Positions 1 to 7,656 of a stretch of DNA of 60,045 bases are shown here, piece by piece; the first letter of the stretch is position 1; each line of letters starts with the position of its first letter. The notes below the pieces were generated by a model, which did no database searches, was not told the DNA's origin, and saw nothing but the letters and a program-made list of their open reading frames with translations. The position numbers and the translations under genes are program-made. Source of the DNA: ANME-2 cluster archaeon (GTDB taxonomy: Archaea > Halobacteriota > Methanosarcinia > Methanosarcinales > Methanocomedenaceae); contig JAAXOC010000007.1 in the NCBI GenBank assembly GCA_014237145.1, positions 1-60,045 on the forward strand. Direction: 5' to 3'.

Positions 1-147
1 CAGAATGATGAAAACTTAGGAGCTTATTATACTAGGAAAATCGAGAATGGGAAACACCACAAATCAGCATTGAATGCTTTAGCAGCTAAGCTATTGAGAA
101 TTGTATATTGGGTGTTGAAGAACGATAAGGAATATAAAGTTCAATAA
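1..147 (+). CDS. IS110-family transposase, C-terminal end (partial)
   Basis: The window opens inside an ORF whose last 48 residues are readable before a TAA stop. The tail has a Lys/Ala/Leu-rich helix (HHKSALNALAAKLLRIVYWV, about residues 19-38), which matches the C-terminal end of IS110/IS1111-type transposases, DEDD recombinases that move circular intermediates. Only this end is present, so neither the catalytic residues nor intactness can be judged. Family call is by recognition of the C-terminal pattern. The strongly folding DNA just downstream fits this family. Confidence 0.65.
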   Translation, partial: QNDENLGAYYTRKIENGKHHKSALNALAAKLLRIVYWVLKNDKEYKVQ

Positions 148-249
148 GTCAGGGAAATAATAACGGGAGTGAACCAAACAAATTCTGTCTTAGCGATAGC
201 TGTCGATTTTTATTAAATGTTTATTTCGGTGTATCCGTGTCGGTCGCAG

Positions 250-360
250 CCCTGCCTATTAGTGACGTTAAGAAATCAGCCGCCATAATGCTGTCGAGCG
301 AAGCGAACCCCGAAGGGGCGACAGCTTTATGAGAGGTTGATTTTAGTCACGTTGGCAGGG
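250..360 (+). ncRNA. long imperfect hairpin downstream of the IS110 transposase; candidate guide (bridge/seek) RNA
   Basis: Six helices pair in nested order: 250-256 with 354-360 (7 bp), 262-266 with 346-350 (5 bp), 274-278 with 338-342 (5 bp), 284-288 with 327-331 (5 bp), 290-296 with 319-325 (7 bp) and 308-311 with 315-318 (4 bp, GAA loop). They are separated by unpaired internal loops. Imperfect direct repeats of about 35 bp (222-257 and 392-426, both ending GGCCCTGCCT or CAGCCCTGCCT) flank it. IS110-family elements encode a structured guide RNA in a non-coding end, downstream of the gene in the IS1111 branch. The pairing is seen; the RNA identity is inference. It could also be a terminator or terminal inverted structure. 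Confidence 0.35.
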
Positions 361-590
361 GGTGACATGGAATCCAGAACAACAACATGTATATTTCGGG
401 CATCTGGGGAGGGAGCGGCCCTGCCTCGCAAATCGACCGAAAGGTATAATAGTACGTTAATCTGCGTCTTGAAAATTACTGAAAAATATAACTGTATCAG
501 ACCATATATCTTACGCTATTGTATGGTTGACGTGACACTAGTACACAAAGAAACCCAAAGATTTAATATCTAGTGTATAATAAAGTAACT

Positions 591-602
591 TACTATATAG
601 TA
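591..602 (+). promoter_or_regulatory. TATA box within a 12-bp palindrome before the ATPase at 618
   Basis: TACTATATAGTA is a perfect palindrome containing a TATA-like core, about 20-25 bp before the ATG at 618. That spacing would place transcription start at or just before the start codon. A repressor bound here would block TBP. Seen: the sequence and spacing. Inferred: promoter function. Confidence 0.45.
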
Positions 603-617
603 CACGAGAGATTAGAT

Positions 618-1994
618 ATGTTTGTGAACAGGAACAAGGAACTTGCAATTCTTAACAACACACTTCTAAGCGACAGGGCCGAACTTTTCGTACTCTACGG
701 CAGGCGCAGGGTCGGGAAGACTGAACTTCTAAAGCAGATACTCACTGCTAACAAAAAAGCTGTGTATTTTCTTGGCAGGTCTGAATCTCCAAAAGATATG
801 GTACTGCGGCTATCAAATATTGTTGCTAAAAAGTTTAATGATGAGCGGCTTGCGAAATTTCCGTTCAGGGACCTTGATGAAGCATTCCATTATTTTGCAG
901 GGAAAAAAGGTCTGGTTATAATTTTAGATGAGTTCCCGTACATGGTGTCGTCATACCCTGCCCTGCCATCTATAATGCAGGATTACTGGGATAATCGGCT
1001 GAAGAATACTGACATAAAGATATTCATCTGTGGCTCATCCATAGGAATGATGGAGAAGCATTTCTTCAACTATTCTTCTCCTCTTTATGGAAGGAGGACA
1101 AAACAGTTCAAACTCCAGCCTTTGCGTTTTCCAGCACTAAAAGACTTCTTTCCATCCGCCGGTCTTGAAGAACTACTTGCAATATATGCAGTGTTCGGAG
1201 GGACACCAGCGTACATGTTAGAATATGAGAATGACATCTTCGAAACTATCAGGACCAGAATATTAAGAAAAGAAGAATTCCTGCACAAGGATGCAGAATT
1301 CATCCTGAGAGAAGAACTAAGGGAACCAAGGTATTATTTCTCGATCATACGCTCCATAGCATTCGGGAACACCACCACAGGGAGAATAATGAATGATACA
1401 GGCATTACAAAGGATGTAGTAGCCAAATATCTCTCAACACTCCAGGACCTTGATATCATTGAGCGCCATGTTCCTGTTACAGAGAATATCAAATCCCGTA
1501 AAGGCATTTACAGAATAAAAGACAATTATTTCAGGTTCTATTTCAGGTTCATTTTTCCATACATGGAATATATCGAAATGGGTGAAGAGGATTTTGTACT
1601 CAGGGAAATCAAAACTAATTTCCAGAGATACTCGGGTCTGGTATTTGAGTACGTCGTGACCGATCTCATTAAAGAGAACAGGAATCTCATCCCAATGCAG
1701 TTCACCAGGATTGGAAGCTGGTGGAGCGCGGGAGAGGAAATTGATATAGTGGCAATTAACGAAAATACCGGGGAGATCCTGTTTGGAGAAGTTAAATATA
1801 CGAACAAAAAAGTTGGAGTAAAGACTTTGAATGCTCTTCGGGAAAAAGCGAAAAATGTTAAGTGGGGAATCGAGAACAGGATTGAACACTATCTGGTTAT
1901 CAGCAGGAGTGGATTTGAAAAGGATATCATGGACAGGGATATCACGCTTATAGATCTGAAAGCGCTGGAAAGAATTACAAAAATCCGTAATTAG
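618..1994 (+). CDS. archaeal P-loop ATPase with C-terminal nuclease-like DUF234 domain
   Basis: 458 aa from the ATG at 618, chosen because a TATA box lies about 25 bp upstream and the homologous start in the gene at 2308-3726 aligns; an in-frame ATG at 573 would precede the promoter. Walker A is GRRRVGKT (residues 28-35); Walker B is IILDEF near residue 102; a GSSIGMM sensor-like motif follows. A winged-helix region leads to a C-terminal DUF234 domain with EIDIVAI...GEVK, the acidic/Lys pattern of restriction-endonuclease-like folds. Members of this family are common, often multicopy, in archaea. Their role is unproven; toxin-like, defence or mobile roles have been suggested. Well separated from neighbours, so probably monocistronic. 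Confidence 0.8.
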   Translation: MFVNRNKELAILNNTLLSDRAELFVLYGRRRVGKTELLKQILTANKKAVYFLGRSESPKDMVLRLSNIVAKKFNDERLAKFPFRDLDEAFHYFAGKKGLVIILDEFPYMVSSYPALPSIMQDYWDNRLKNTDIKIFICGSSIGMMEKHFFNYSSPLYGRRTKQFKLQPLRFPALKDFFPSAGLEELLAIYAVFGGTPAYMLEYENDIFETIRTRILRKEEFLHKDAEFILREELREPRYYFSIIRSIAFGNTTTGRIMNDTGITKDVVAKYLSTLQDLDIIERHVPVTENIKSRKGIYRIKDNYFRFYFRFIFPYMEYIEMGEEDFVLREIKTNFQRYSGLVFEYVVTDLIKENRNLIPMQFTRIGSWWSAGEEIDIVAINENTGEILFGEVKYTNKKVGVKTLNALREKAKNVKWGIENRIEHYLVISRSGFEKDIMDRDITLIDLKALERITKIRN

Positions 1995-2064
1995 AAATTG
2001 GATTGGAATTAGAATTAACTTCTACCTTTCATCTCCCCTCTCAAACTTAGAAACTCCCACATCC

Positions 2065-2251
2065 ATAACTGGAAAATGATACAGTGTCGGTTCAATCACC
2101 TCTAATATACCCAAGACTTGTCTTTCCTTCCTCTATGGACCGTGATTCAAGTATGAACCTTGCATCAAGATGTTGAAGCGCATGACATACTTTTTTCCAG
2201 TCAACAGTCCCCTGTCCGGCAGGCAGATGCTCGTCTTTTGTACCATGGTTA
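2065..2251 (-). pseudogene. displaced 3' end of the sugar-phosphate isomerase gene
   Basis: This stretch closely matches 4221-4434, the last roughly 150 coding bases of the isomerase at 4276-5061 plus its 3' flank. Differences are scattered substitutions and a short indel in the flank. Similarity stops at about 2251, just past the TACCATGGTTA segment. No start or active-site core is present. It lies on the far side of the second ATPase gene, so the ATPase is bracketed by two copies of this 3' end. Confidence 0.85.
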
Positions 2252-2307
2252 CTCTGCACACTCAGCGTTTTTCAAAGCACTTGCGCTCTGTTCAAAAGTC
2301 TGTATCC

Positions 2308-3726
2308 TCAAATATTTTCAAAATCTCCCAGATCAAACAACAAAAACCCCTCTTGCTCTGCAAACTTCTCTGCCCTGCGCGTAAAACCAGCTTTCGATAT
2401 CACTGCAAAATATTCTGTTCTTTCCCCGGTATACCAGTTAACGAATCCGGATTTCTTTTGCAGATCCTCTAAAACACCAGCATCCGTCTTTTTGTTCTCC
2501 CATTTGCACTCACAAAACAGGATATCCTTTGTATTTTCATTTAAAGCAACAATATCGATTTCATAGGTATTCTTCCCTCTCTCACCCCTGAACCTGTCCC
2601 ACTGCCTTCCGATCTTCCCAAAAACAAAAGGGAGTTTATTTGATCTGTTCAGTTCTATCAAAAACTGCTGTGCTATATCTTCAAACGATCTACCTGTAAA
2701 TGTGTTCAATTCCGCAGTTATCTTTTCCATCACACGCGAAGTGTTTCCTATCTCAAGCTCGGAATAGTTCGGGTATATGTACCTGAACCAGAATCTAAAG
2801 AAATTGTCTTTTATCAGGTAGATACTTTTTTTGCTTTTTTCCTGTTCTGTAACCGGGATCTCTTTTTTCAGGAGATCCATATCGTTTATCAGGACATTAA
2901 GATAATAGTCGATCGAAGTCGTTTTTAAGCCGGAGCTAGCAGCAATTTCAGACGATCTCGATACACCCTTTGAGATGTATTTTAAGATGTTGAAGTAGCT
3001 ATAACTGTCTGATATCTCAGTTTTTATCAGGATCTCGGGCTCGTTGTAGAGAATGCCTGTTCTGGACAGCATACGTTGTATGTTTGCCATGACGTCCCTG
3101 CTCTCAACGTCTTCGAGGTATTTCGGAGTGCCGCCGTATATCGCATATATCTCAACAAGCCTGTTCGTGGGAAACGAAGGAAACCACTCTTTTAATGCAA
3201 AAAAGTTAAACGGCTGGAAATAAAGCTGCCCGGTCCTTCTCCCGTACAGGGGGGATGCATGATCGAATATCTTGTGCATCATGCCTATTGATGAGCCTGA
3301 AACTATCAGAAACATTTTTGAATCTTTTGCATATCGGTCTATGAATTCCTGCAACAATGAATAAATGCCCTTGTTGATATTAAAAAACCTCTGGAATTCA
3401 TCAAATATCACTATCATCTGCCTGTTCTGAGAGTGCACGAAGAGCTTTTCGAATATTTCGTTCCATGATGGTGTCCCGATGAAGCTCAGTTCGAAGCTCT
3501 CATGTAATTTTCTTGAAAGCTCAAGCCGGGTATCCATATCGTTAAGCTCAGGCACAAGGAAGTAACTGTAGTTTGACCTGTTTGTTATGAATTCCTGAAT
3601 AAGCCTTGTTTTCCCAAGCCGCCGCCTCCCGATAACTGAAATGAACCTAAAGTCCTGTTTATTGTACTCCTCTTCAAGATACTTCAGTTCATCTTTTCTG
3701 TTAATGAATTCAGATTTTATTGTCAT
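2308..3726 (-). CDS. archaeal P-loop ATPase with C-terminal nuclease-like DUF234 domain (second copy)
   Basis: 472 aa, homologous over its whole length to the ATPase at 618-1994 but on the opposite strand. Walker A is GRRRLGKT; Walker B is VIFDEF; GSSIGMM is conserved; the C-terminus has YEIDIVAL...ECKW, again nuclease-like. The start at 3726 (MTIKSE) is preferred over an in-frame GTG at 3744, because a TTTAAAT TATA box at about 3750-3758 puts transcription start almost on this ATG. A 20-bp palindrome lies between TATA and start. The gene sits between the intact isomerase and the displaced isomerase tail, suggesting insertion. Confidence 0.8.
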   Translation of the reverse strand: MTIKSEFINRKDELKYLEEEYNKQDFRFISVIGRRRLGKTRLIQEFITNRSNYSYFLVPELNDMDTRLELSRKLHESFELSFIGTPSWNEIFEKLFVHSQNRQMIVIFDEFQRFFNINKGIYSLLQEFIDRYAKDSKMFLIVSGSSIGMMHKIFDHASPLYGRRTGQLYFQPFNFFALKEWFPSFPTNRLVEIYAIYGGTPKYLEDVESRDVMANIQRMLSRTGILYNEPEILIKTEISDSYSYFNILKYISKGVSRSSEIAASSGLKTTSIDYYLNVLINDMDLLKKEIPVTEQEKSKKSIYLIKDNFFRFWFRYIYPNYSELEIGNTSRVMEKITAELNTFTGRSFEDIAQQFLIELNRSNKLPFVFGKIGRQWDRFRGERGKNTYEIDIVALNENTKDILFCECKWENKKTDAGVLEDLQKKSGFVNWYTGERTEYFAVISKAGFTRRAEKFAEQEGFLLFDLGDFENI

Positions 3727-3730
3727 AACA

Positions 3731-3750
3731 ATTATTGTGTACACAATAAT
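3731..3750. promoter_or_regulatory. 20-bp perfect palindrome at the ATPase promoter
   Basis: ATTATTGTGTACACAATAAT equals its own reverse complement over 20 bp. It lies between the putative TATA box (about 3750-3758, minus strand) and the ATG at 3726, covering the expected transcription start. This is where a dimeric repressor would block initiation. The palindrome is seen; its role as an operator is inferred. Confidence 0.55.
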
Positions 3751-3871
3751 ATTTAAAGAATTCTCAATTGGATGAAGCGGGTGGTCTGATTTTTTAAAAC
3801 TCCCTTATGGCAGATAGGTCTTAGTCCTGCCGCCATCGCCACTTTTGCTCTCCCAATGCGAGCGAGAAGCA

Positions 3872-4178
3872 GCGCGCCCAACCCAGCCAAATACTGTGAC
3901 AGACTGATGTGAAGCTGGAGGTATGGGATACCAGGCTGCAACGGAAGTGAAGGTTATAAGCGCCGAAATACTGATGATCTTGGAAGATTGGGAATCGAAT
4001 CAGTTCATAGTACCGTCGAAGCAGGGTAATGCCTGTGGAAGGAAGTGACTGACAGTTGAACGTTGGGACCGGGATACATCCTCCGTACTCAGATGCGGGT
4101 AAAGGATAGTAACAAAACTGTACTTGGATATCTTCCACACATGCGCGAATCGTGTACAGTAAATCAGTTCAGAAAATG
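3872..4178 (+). other. group II intron-like RNA remnant without reverse transcriptase
   Basis: This segment resembles the RNA domains that precede the reverse-transcriptase ORF in bacterial and methanogen group II introns. Features are a GCGCGCCC-type 5' stretch, a GTGAAGGTTATAAGCGCC segment, a TCATAGTACC...GTAATGCC...GGAAGGAAGTGACTGA block, and a short ORF-like start at 4141. No reverse transcriptase and no domain V/VI or 3' end are visible before similarity to the isomerase flank begins at about 4221. If correct it is a dead 5' fragment. The assignment rests on recalled motif pattern and has not been folded. Confidence 0.4.
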
Positions 4179-4275
4179 AACATCAAATCAGCGTCGATCC
4201 TTGTAAATCGTGTCTGGAAAATAACTGGAAAATGATATAGTGTAGTTTCAATTGCCTATAATTTCACCCGTAATT

Positions 4276-5061
4276 TCAATTGCCTGTAATATACCTGAGA
4301 CTTGTCTTTCCTTCCTCTATGGACCGTGATTCAAGTATGAACCTTAGATCAAGATCTTGAAGTGCATGGCATACTTTTTCCCAGTCAACAGTCCCCTGTC
4401 CTGCAGGCAGATGCTCGTCTTTTGTACCATGGTTATCATGCAGGTGCACATGTACAACCTTGTCAAGACATTTATCAAGGAATTCATCTACCCTTCCATT
4501 GGTATTGGCATGCCCCACATCAAAGGTCAGCCCCAGGTTATCACGGTCAACCGACTCGATCATACCCAGCATTTCCTCTGCCTGCCTGCCAAAGATAAAA
4601 TCCATATTGACCATATTCTCCACACCAATGGTCACATCATATCCGGCTGCAAAATCACATAACCTCTGCAGACCCTCTATATTGCGGTCCCATGCAAGGT
4701 CAGGCATCTGCATACCCAAAGGTGAAAGATGTCCCGGATGTACAACTGCCAGGCGTGAAAAAGGTGCAGACAACCCGATTATTTCCGTCATCTGTTGAAT
4801 GGTTTCGTCCCATATGTTCTCATTCAGGCTTGCAAGGTTAAGGTCTGAGAAAGGAAGGTGGATCGTAAGTGTAAGGTCGGTCGTCTCAATAACGTTTGAT
4901 ATTTTTTCCAGGTTATCACCAAGAAGGGTCTGGTTCCCTTCGCAGACGATTTCCCACCCTGAAAAACCCATATCTTCAAGTTCAAAAGCATAATCAAACG
5001 GGTCATCTACAACTGACCTACAGGAAAAACCAATCTTACCTGGCGCAATTCCGGGATTCAT
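4276..5061 (-). CDS. sugar phosphate isomerase/epimerase, TIM-barrel (AP endonuclease 2 superfamily)
   Basis: 261 aa. The xylose-isomerase-like barrel is recognised by metal-ligand segments in order: HLPFSDL, VVHPGH, GVENM, TFDVGHAN, HVHLHDN and a late ILESR. These supply the usual Glu/Asp/His ligands for divalent metal. Archaeal members often lack an assigned substrate, so isomerase, epimerase or hydrolase remain possible. Its ATG lies 1 bp after the pyrH stop, so it is the distal gene of a pyrH operon. A second copy of its 3' end lies at 2065-2251. Confidence 0.8.
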   Translation of the reverse strand: MNPGIAPGKIGFSCRSVVDDPFDYAFELEDMGFSGWEIVCEGNQTLLGDNLEKISNVIETTDLTLTIHLPFSDLNLASLNENIWDETIQQMTEIIGLSAPFSRLAVVHPGHLSPLGMQMPDLAWDRNIEGLQRLCDFAAGYDVTIGVENMVNMDFIFGRQAEEMLGMIESVDRDNLGLTFDVGHANTNGRVDEFLDKCLDKVVHVHLHDNHGTKDEHLPAGQGTVDWEKVCHALQDLDLRFILESRSIEEGKTSLRYITGN

Positions 5062-5062
5062 G

Positions 5063-5749
5063 TTACCTGCCCGGGCTCACGGAAATAAGTGTTCCGTTAT
5101 GGCGCCCGGCAGCAGCTTCATTGATGTTCCCAGGCTCCCTGCCATCGATAACAAAGGTCTTGATCCCGCACCGCTGGATGATCTTGGCTGCCAACGGGTC
5201 CAGGGGCGAGTTAGAACCTGCGCTCATGTCAGTCTTCATTACAATATCAACCAGCTGGGAAGGCGTCATTGAGGATATCTTTTCTGCTTTGCTGTCAAGG
5301 TTGGGATCAACAGTATATACCCCGTCCACTGAAGTGGCATTGATGAGCATGTCAGCCCCCACATATTCAGCCAGCACAGCCGATACCGCATCAGTTGTCT
5401 GTCCTGGTATCAGGCCTCCCATCACTACAACCCTGCCGGTAAGTGCCGCATTCCTGGCGTCCTGATAGCTGGTGAGAGGGACAGTATAGGCACTGTTTCC
5501 TAAGGCAACAATGAGGAGTTTTGCATTAATGCGGGTCATGTCGATACCGATAATGTCGCATTCCACTTCATTTGCACCCAGATCCCTGGCAGCAGTTATG
5601 TAATCCCTGGCAATCCTGCCCCCACCGACGACAATGTACGTGGTATGTTCCTCTGCAAGTGCTTGTATACTGCTGGCATATTTCCTGATCCTTTCAGGGT
5701 CCAGATTGCTTGTAAGCACAGACCCGCCAATTGAAACCACTAATATCAT
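5063..5749 (-). CDS. pyrH: uridylate (UMP) kinase, archaeal type
   Basis: 228 aa, the usual size for the short archaeal UMP kinase of the amino-acid-kinase superfamily, converting UMP to UDP with ATP. Visible landmarks are the N-terminal VSIGGSVL phosphate loop, VVGGGRIARDYI, GIDMTRINA, the conserved MGGLIPGQTTDAV and the NATSVDGVYTVDP nucleotide segment. It is followed within 1 bp by the TIM-barrel gene, so the two are probably co-transcribed. About 55 bp separate it from nadK upstream. Confidence 0.93.
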   Translation of the reverse strand: MILVVSIGGSVLTSNLDPERIRKYASSIQALAEEHTTYIVVGGGRIARDYITAARDLGANEVECDIIGIDMTRINAKLLIVALGNSAYTVPLTSYQDARNAALTGRVVVMGGLIPGQTTDAVSAVLAEYVGADMLINATSVDGVYTVDPNLDSKAEKISSMTPSQLVDIVMKTDMSAGSNSPLDPLAAKIIQRCGIKTFVIDGREPGNINEAAAGRHNGTLISVSPGR

Positions 5750-5804
5750 TGCTATTACCTGCCCCTTCTTACGTTATCTCAGGACTTAAATCCAAATGTT
5801 TTAT

Positions 5805-6629
5805 TCAATGTAATTTGCTTTTTACTTTATCGTAGAAACCGTCGGTATTTATACGTACGAACCGGGCCGGTGTAGCTGCCTTTTTAATCCGGATGATGTC
5901 ACTGGAAGAAATTACCTGCGAGAACTGCCCGTCCACCACCACTTCTGCTTCTTTGTCAGGCAGCAACAGTTCCACCTTAATAGTACTCTGGCCGGGTACG
6001 GCCCACGGCCTGGAAGAGAGCTTGAATGGTGCCAGGGGTACAACTACTATGGTATCTACCTTTGGATCAACAATGGGGCCACCTGCGCTCATGGCATAAG
6101 CAGTGGAACCGGTTGGTGTGGCTATGATCAAACCGTCAGCCCTCAGTTCCTCAAGTTCATGTTCATCAACCCAGACCCTGTAAGCAAGCATCTTGGCAGG
6201 GTGGGCCGTGATGATAACCACTTCGTTAGTAGCTGGTGGAAGTTTCATGTCATTGATCCATATATCCATCCGGAACCTCTCATCCACTTCAAATCCAAAA
6301 AGTACTGAATCTATGGTCTGGAGTGCATCATCGGCTTCCACATCCACAAGAAAACCCAGGGTTCCTAAGTTTATTGAAATAACAGGTAGGGGGTCATCCA
6401 TGTGCTGGACTGTTCTTAGCACTGTGCCGTCCCCGCCGATGGTTATCACCATCTGCACACCAAGCTGGCGCATCCGGGCCACCGGGAAGCCTTCAATGCC
6501 CAGCTCACTGGCAGTACCCGGGTCAACATAGATGTCCAGTTTTTCTTTGAAATGTTCAATAATATCCCTTGCTATTTCTACAGCACCAGGCTTATCGCAG
6601 CGTGAGACCACTCCTACTTTTGTTATCAT
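5805..6629 (-). CDS. nadK: NAD kinase (ATP/polyphosphate-NAD kinase)
   Basis: 274 aa. The family hallmark GGDGT is at about residues 65-69 (VITIGGDGTVLRT), followed by NLGTLGFLVDV and later GLIIATPTGSTAYAMSAGGPIVDP, which forms the NAD site. It phosphorylates NAD to NADP. No fused phosphatase domain is visible, in contrast to some archaeal forms. Start ATG at 6629 follows a GGGGAAAT stretch. Probably the first gene of the nadK-pyrH-isomerase transcript. Confidence 0.93.
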   Translation of the reverse strand: MITKVGVVSRCDKPGAVEIARDIIEHFKEKLDIYVDPGTASELGIEGFPVARMRQLGVQMVITIGGDGTVLRTVQHMDDPLPVISINLGTLGFLVDVEADDALQTIDSVLFGFEVDERFRMDIWINDMKLPPATNEVVIITAHPAKMLAYRVWVDEHELEELRADGLIIATPTGSTAYAMSAGGPIVDPKVDTIVVVPLAPFKLSSRPWAVPGQSTIKVELLLPDKEAEVVVDGQFSQVISSSDIIRIKKAATPARFVRINTDGFYDKVKSKLH

Positions 6630-6775
6630 TTATTTCCCCTTTAAACACTTCCGGTTTGAGATAATAAAAGTAGTATAATCTGTTACAGTATTATAACCCT
6701 ATTGTTGTGAGTGCAAGAAATTGCTTCGTGGCGTTAGCAGTTACTTGAACCTGAATTTCGACCTATTTAGTAACT

Positions 6776-6910
6776 ATGTCATTTGAAAGAACAATTGTGA
6801 ATGGTGGGAATAAATATCGACGCCTTGTAGAATCAAGATGGGAGAATGAAAAAAATACGATCTGGAATACACGTAATTGTATCCAATTCGAGTATCCACT
6901 TCAAATCTAA
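6776..6910 (+). pseudogene. transposase N-terminal remnant
   Basis: A 44-codon reading frame contains KYRRLVESRWENEK, which resembles the beginning of IS1634/IS4-type transposases (a Y-x-LVE-x-W-EN-GK motif normally followed by VRQK). After that motif the frame diverges and stops. It overlaps the left arm of an inverted repeat (6891-6906 with 7013-7028). Probably a decayed insertion sequence. The similarity is short, so confidence is modest. Confidence 0.4.
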
Positions 6911-7028
6911 GGGTAAATTGGAAAAATGCAATCATACCAAATTGTCGATTACAACATCAGTAGCGATCATTGTCCAGTGATGTGTGTCGTCACTCTTTAC
7001 TATTACCAACAAATTTGAAGTGGATACT
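6891..7028. repeat. 16-bp perfect inverted repeat, 106 bp apart
   Basis: AGTATCCACTTCAAAT at 6891-6906 is the exact reverse complement of 7013-7028. The arms frame an AT-rich stretch without an obvious gene, in the 409-bp gap between nadK and the CDP-alcohol phosphotransferase. This could be the end of a mobile-element remnant or a large terminator-like hairpin. The rest of the gap (6630-6775) shows no gene. Confidence 0.6.
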
Positions 7029-7038
7029 AATTCGATAA

Positions 7039-7656
7039 TTATTCTTGCTCCATCTCACTCCAGATGCGTAAAAACCGCTGCAGTGCCGTAAAGTGGGACG
7101 TGATTGCAATCACCACTATAACCCAGCCCAGCATTTGCATAGAATATATCTCAAAAGGGTAAACAACATTTGCGGCAGTGACCATAATTATAAGTGCCAA
7201 TCGGTCTGCCCGTCCCATGATGCCGCCGTAGTCCCGGCCTACTCCTACGGCCTGGGCCTGGGTGCCCATGTAGCTGGTTATCAGCACTCCTGTGATGGCG
7301 GCTGCTCCTATCATCCAGTGGGCATATCCGGCAAAGAATATTCCGCAGATGATTAAGGTATCAGCATACCTGTCAATGACATGGTCCAGCAGGTCGCCTC
7401 TGTCTGACTGGATGTTCTTCTGCCGCGCCATCACACCGTCCACGGCGTCTGTGAATGAATTCAGTATAACAAAGACCAGGGCTGCGGCAAGGTATAACCG
7501 GTTGTCTAAGGAATAATAGTAAGATACACCTGACATCAGTGCAAATATGAGCGAGAGCATAGAGACATTGTTTGGGGTCAGTCCCATGCGGGAAAGGGCT
7601 GAGGCTGAAGGTTCCAGGATAAAGCTAATATACGGCCTGTAGGTGTTGAGGGTCAT
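7039..7656 (-). CDS. CDP-alcohol phosphatidyltransferase family membrane enzyme
   Basis: 205 aa with several hydrophobic segments. The catalytic motif D-x2-DG-x2-AR-x8-G-x3-D-x3-D is complete, reading from DAVDGVMAR to DLLDHVID at about residues 70-92. Archaeal members of this size make archaetidylinositol phosphate or related polar lipid headgroups; the head group cannot be chosen from sequence alone. Its ATG overlaps the stop of the upstream kinase gene (ATGA), so translation is probably coupled. Acts in the cytoplasmic membrane. Confidence 0.88.
   Translation of the reverse strand: MTLNTYRPYISFILEPSASALSRMGLTPNNVSMLSLIFALMSGVSYYYSLDNRLYLAAALVFVILNSFTDAVDGVMARQKNIQSDRGDLLDHVIDRYADTLIICGIFFAGYAHWMIGAAAITGVLITSYMGTQAQAVGVGRDYGGIMGRADRLALIIMVTAANVVYPFEIYSMQMLGWVIVVIAITSHFTALQRFLRIWSEMEQE

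Noticed and set aside
337-573. 78-aa ORF downstream of the IS110 transposase end
   Set aside because: It runs through the folding region and a repeat, has no ribosome-binding site, and its composition does not look like protein.
1434-1889. Minus-strand 151-aa ORF within the first ATPase
   Set aside because: Shadow of the sense gene, which has full P-loop motifs.
3753-4138. Minus-strand ORFs of 62 and 105 aa near the intron-like region
   Set aside because: They are antisense to the RNA-like segment, overlap each other in different frames and show no domain.
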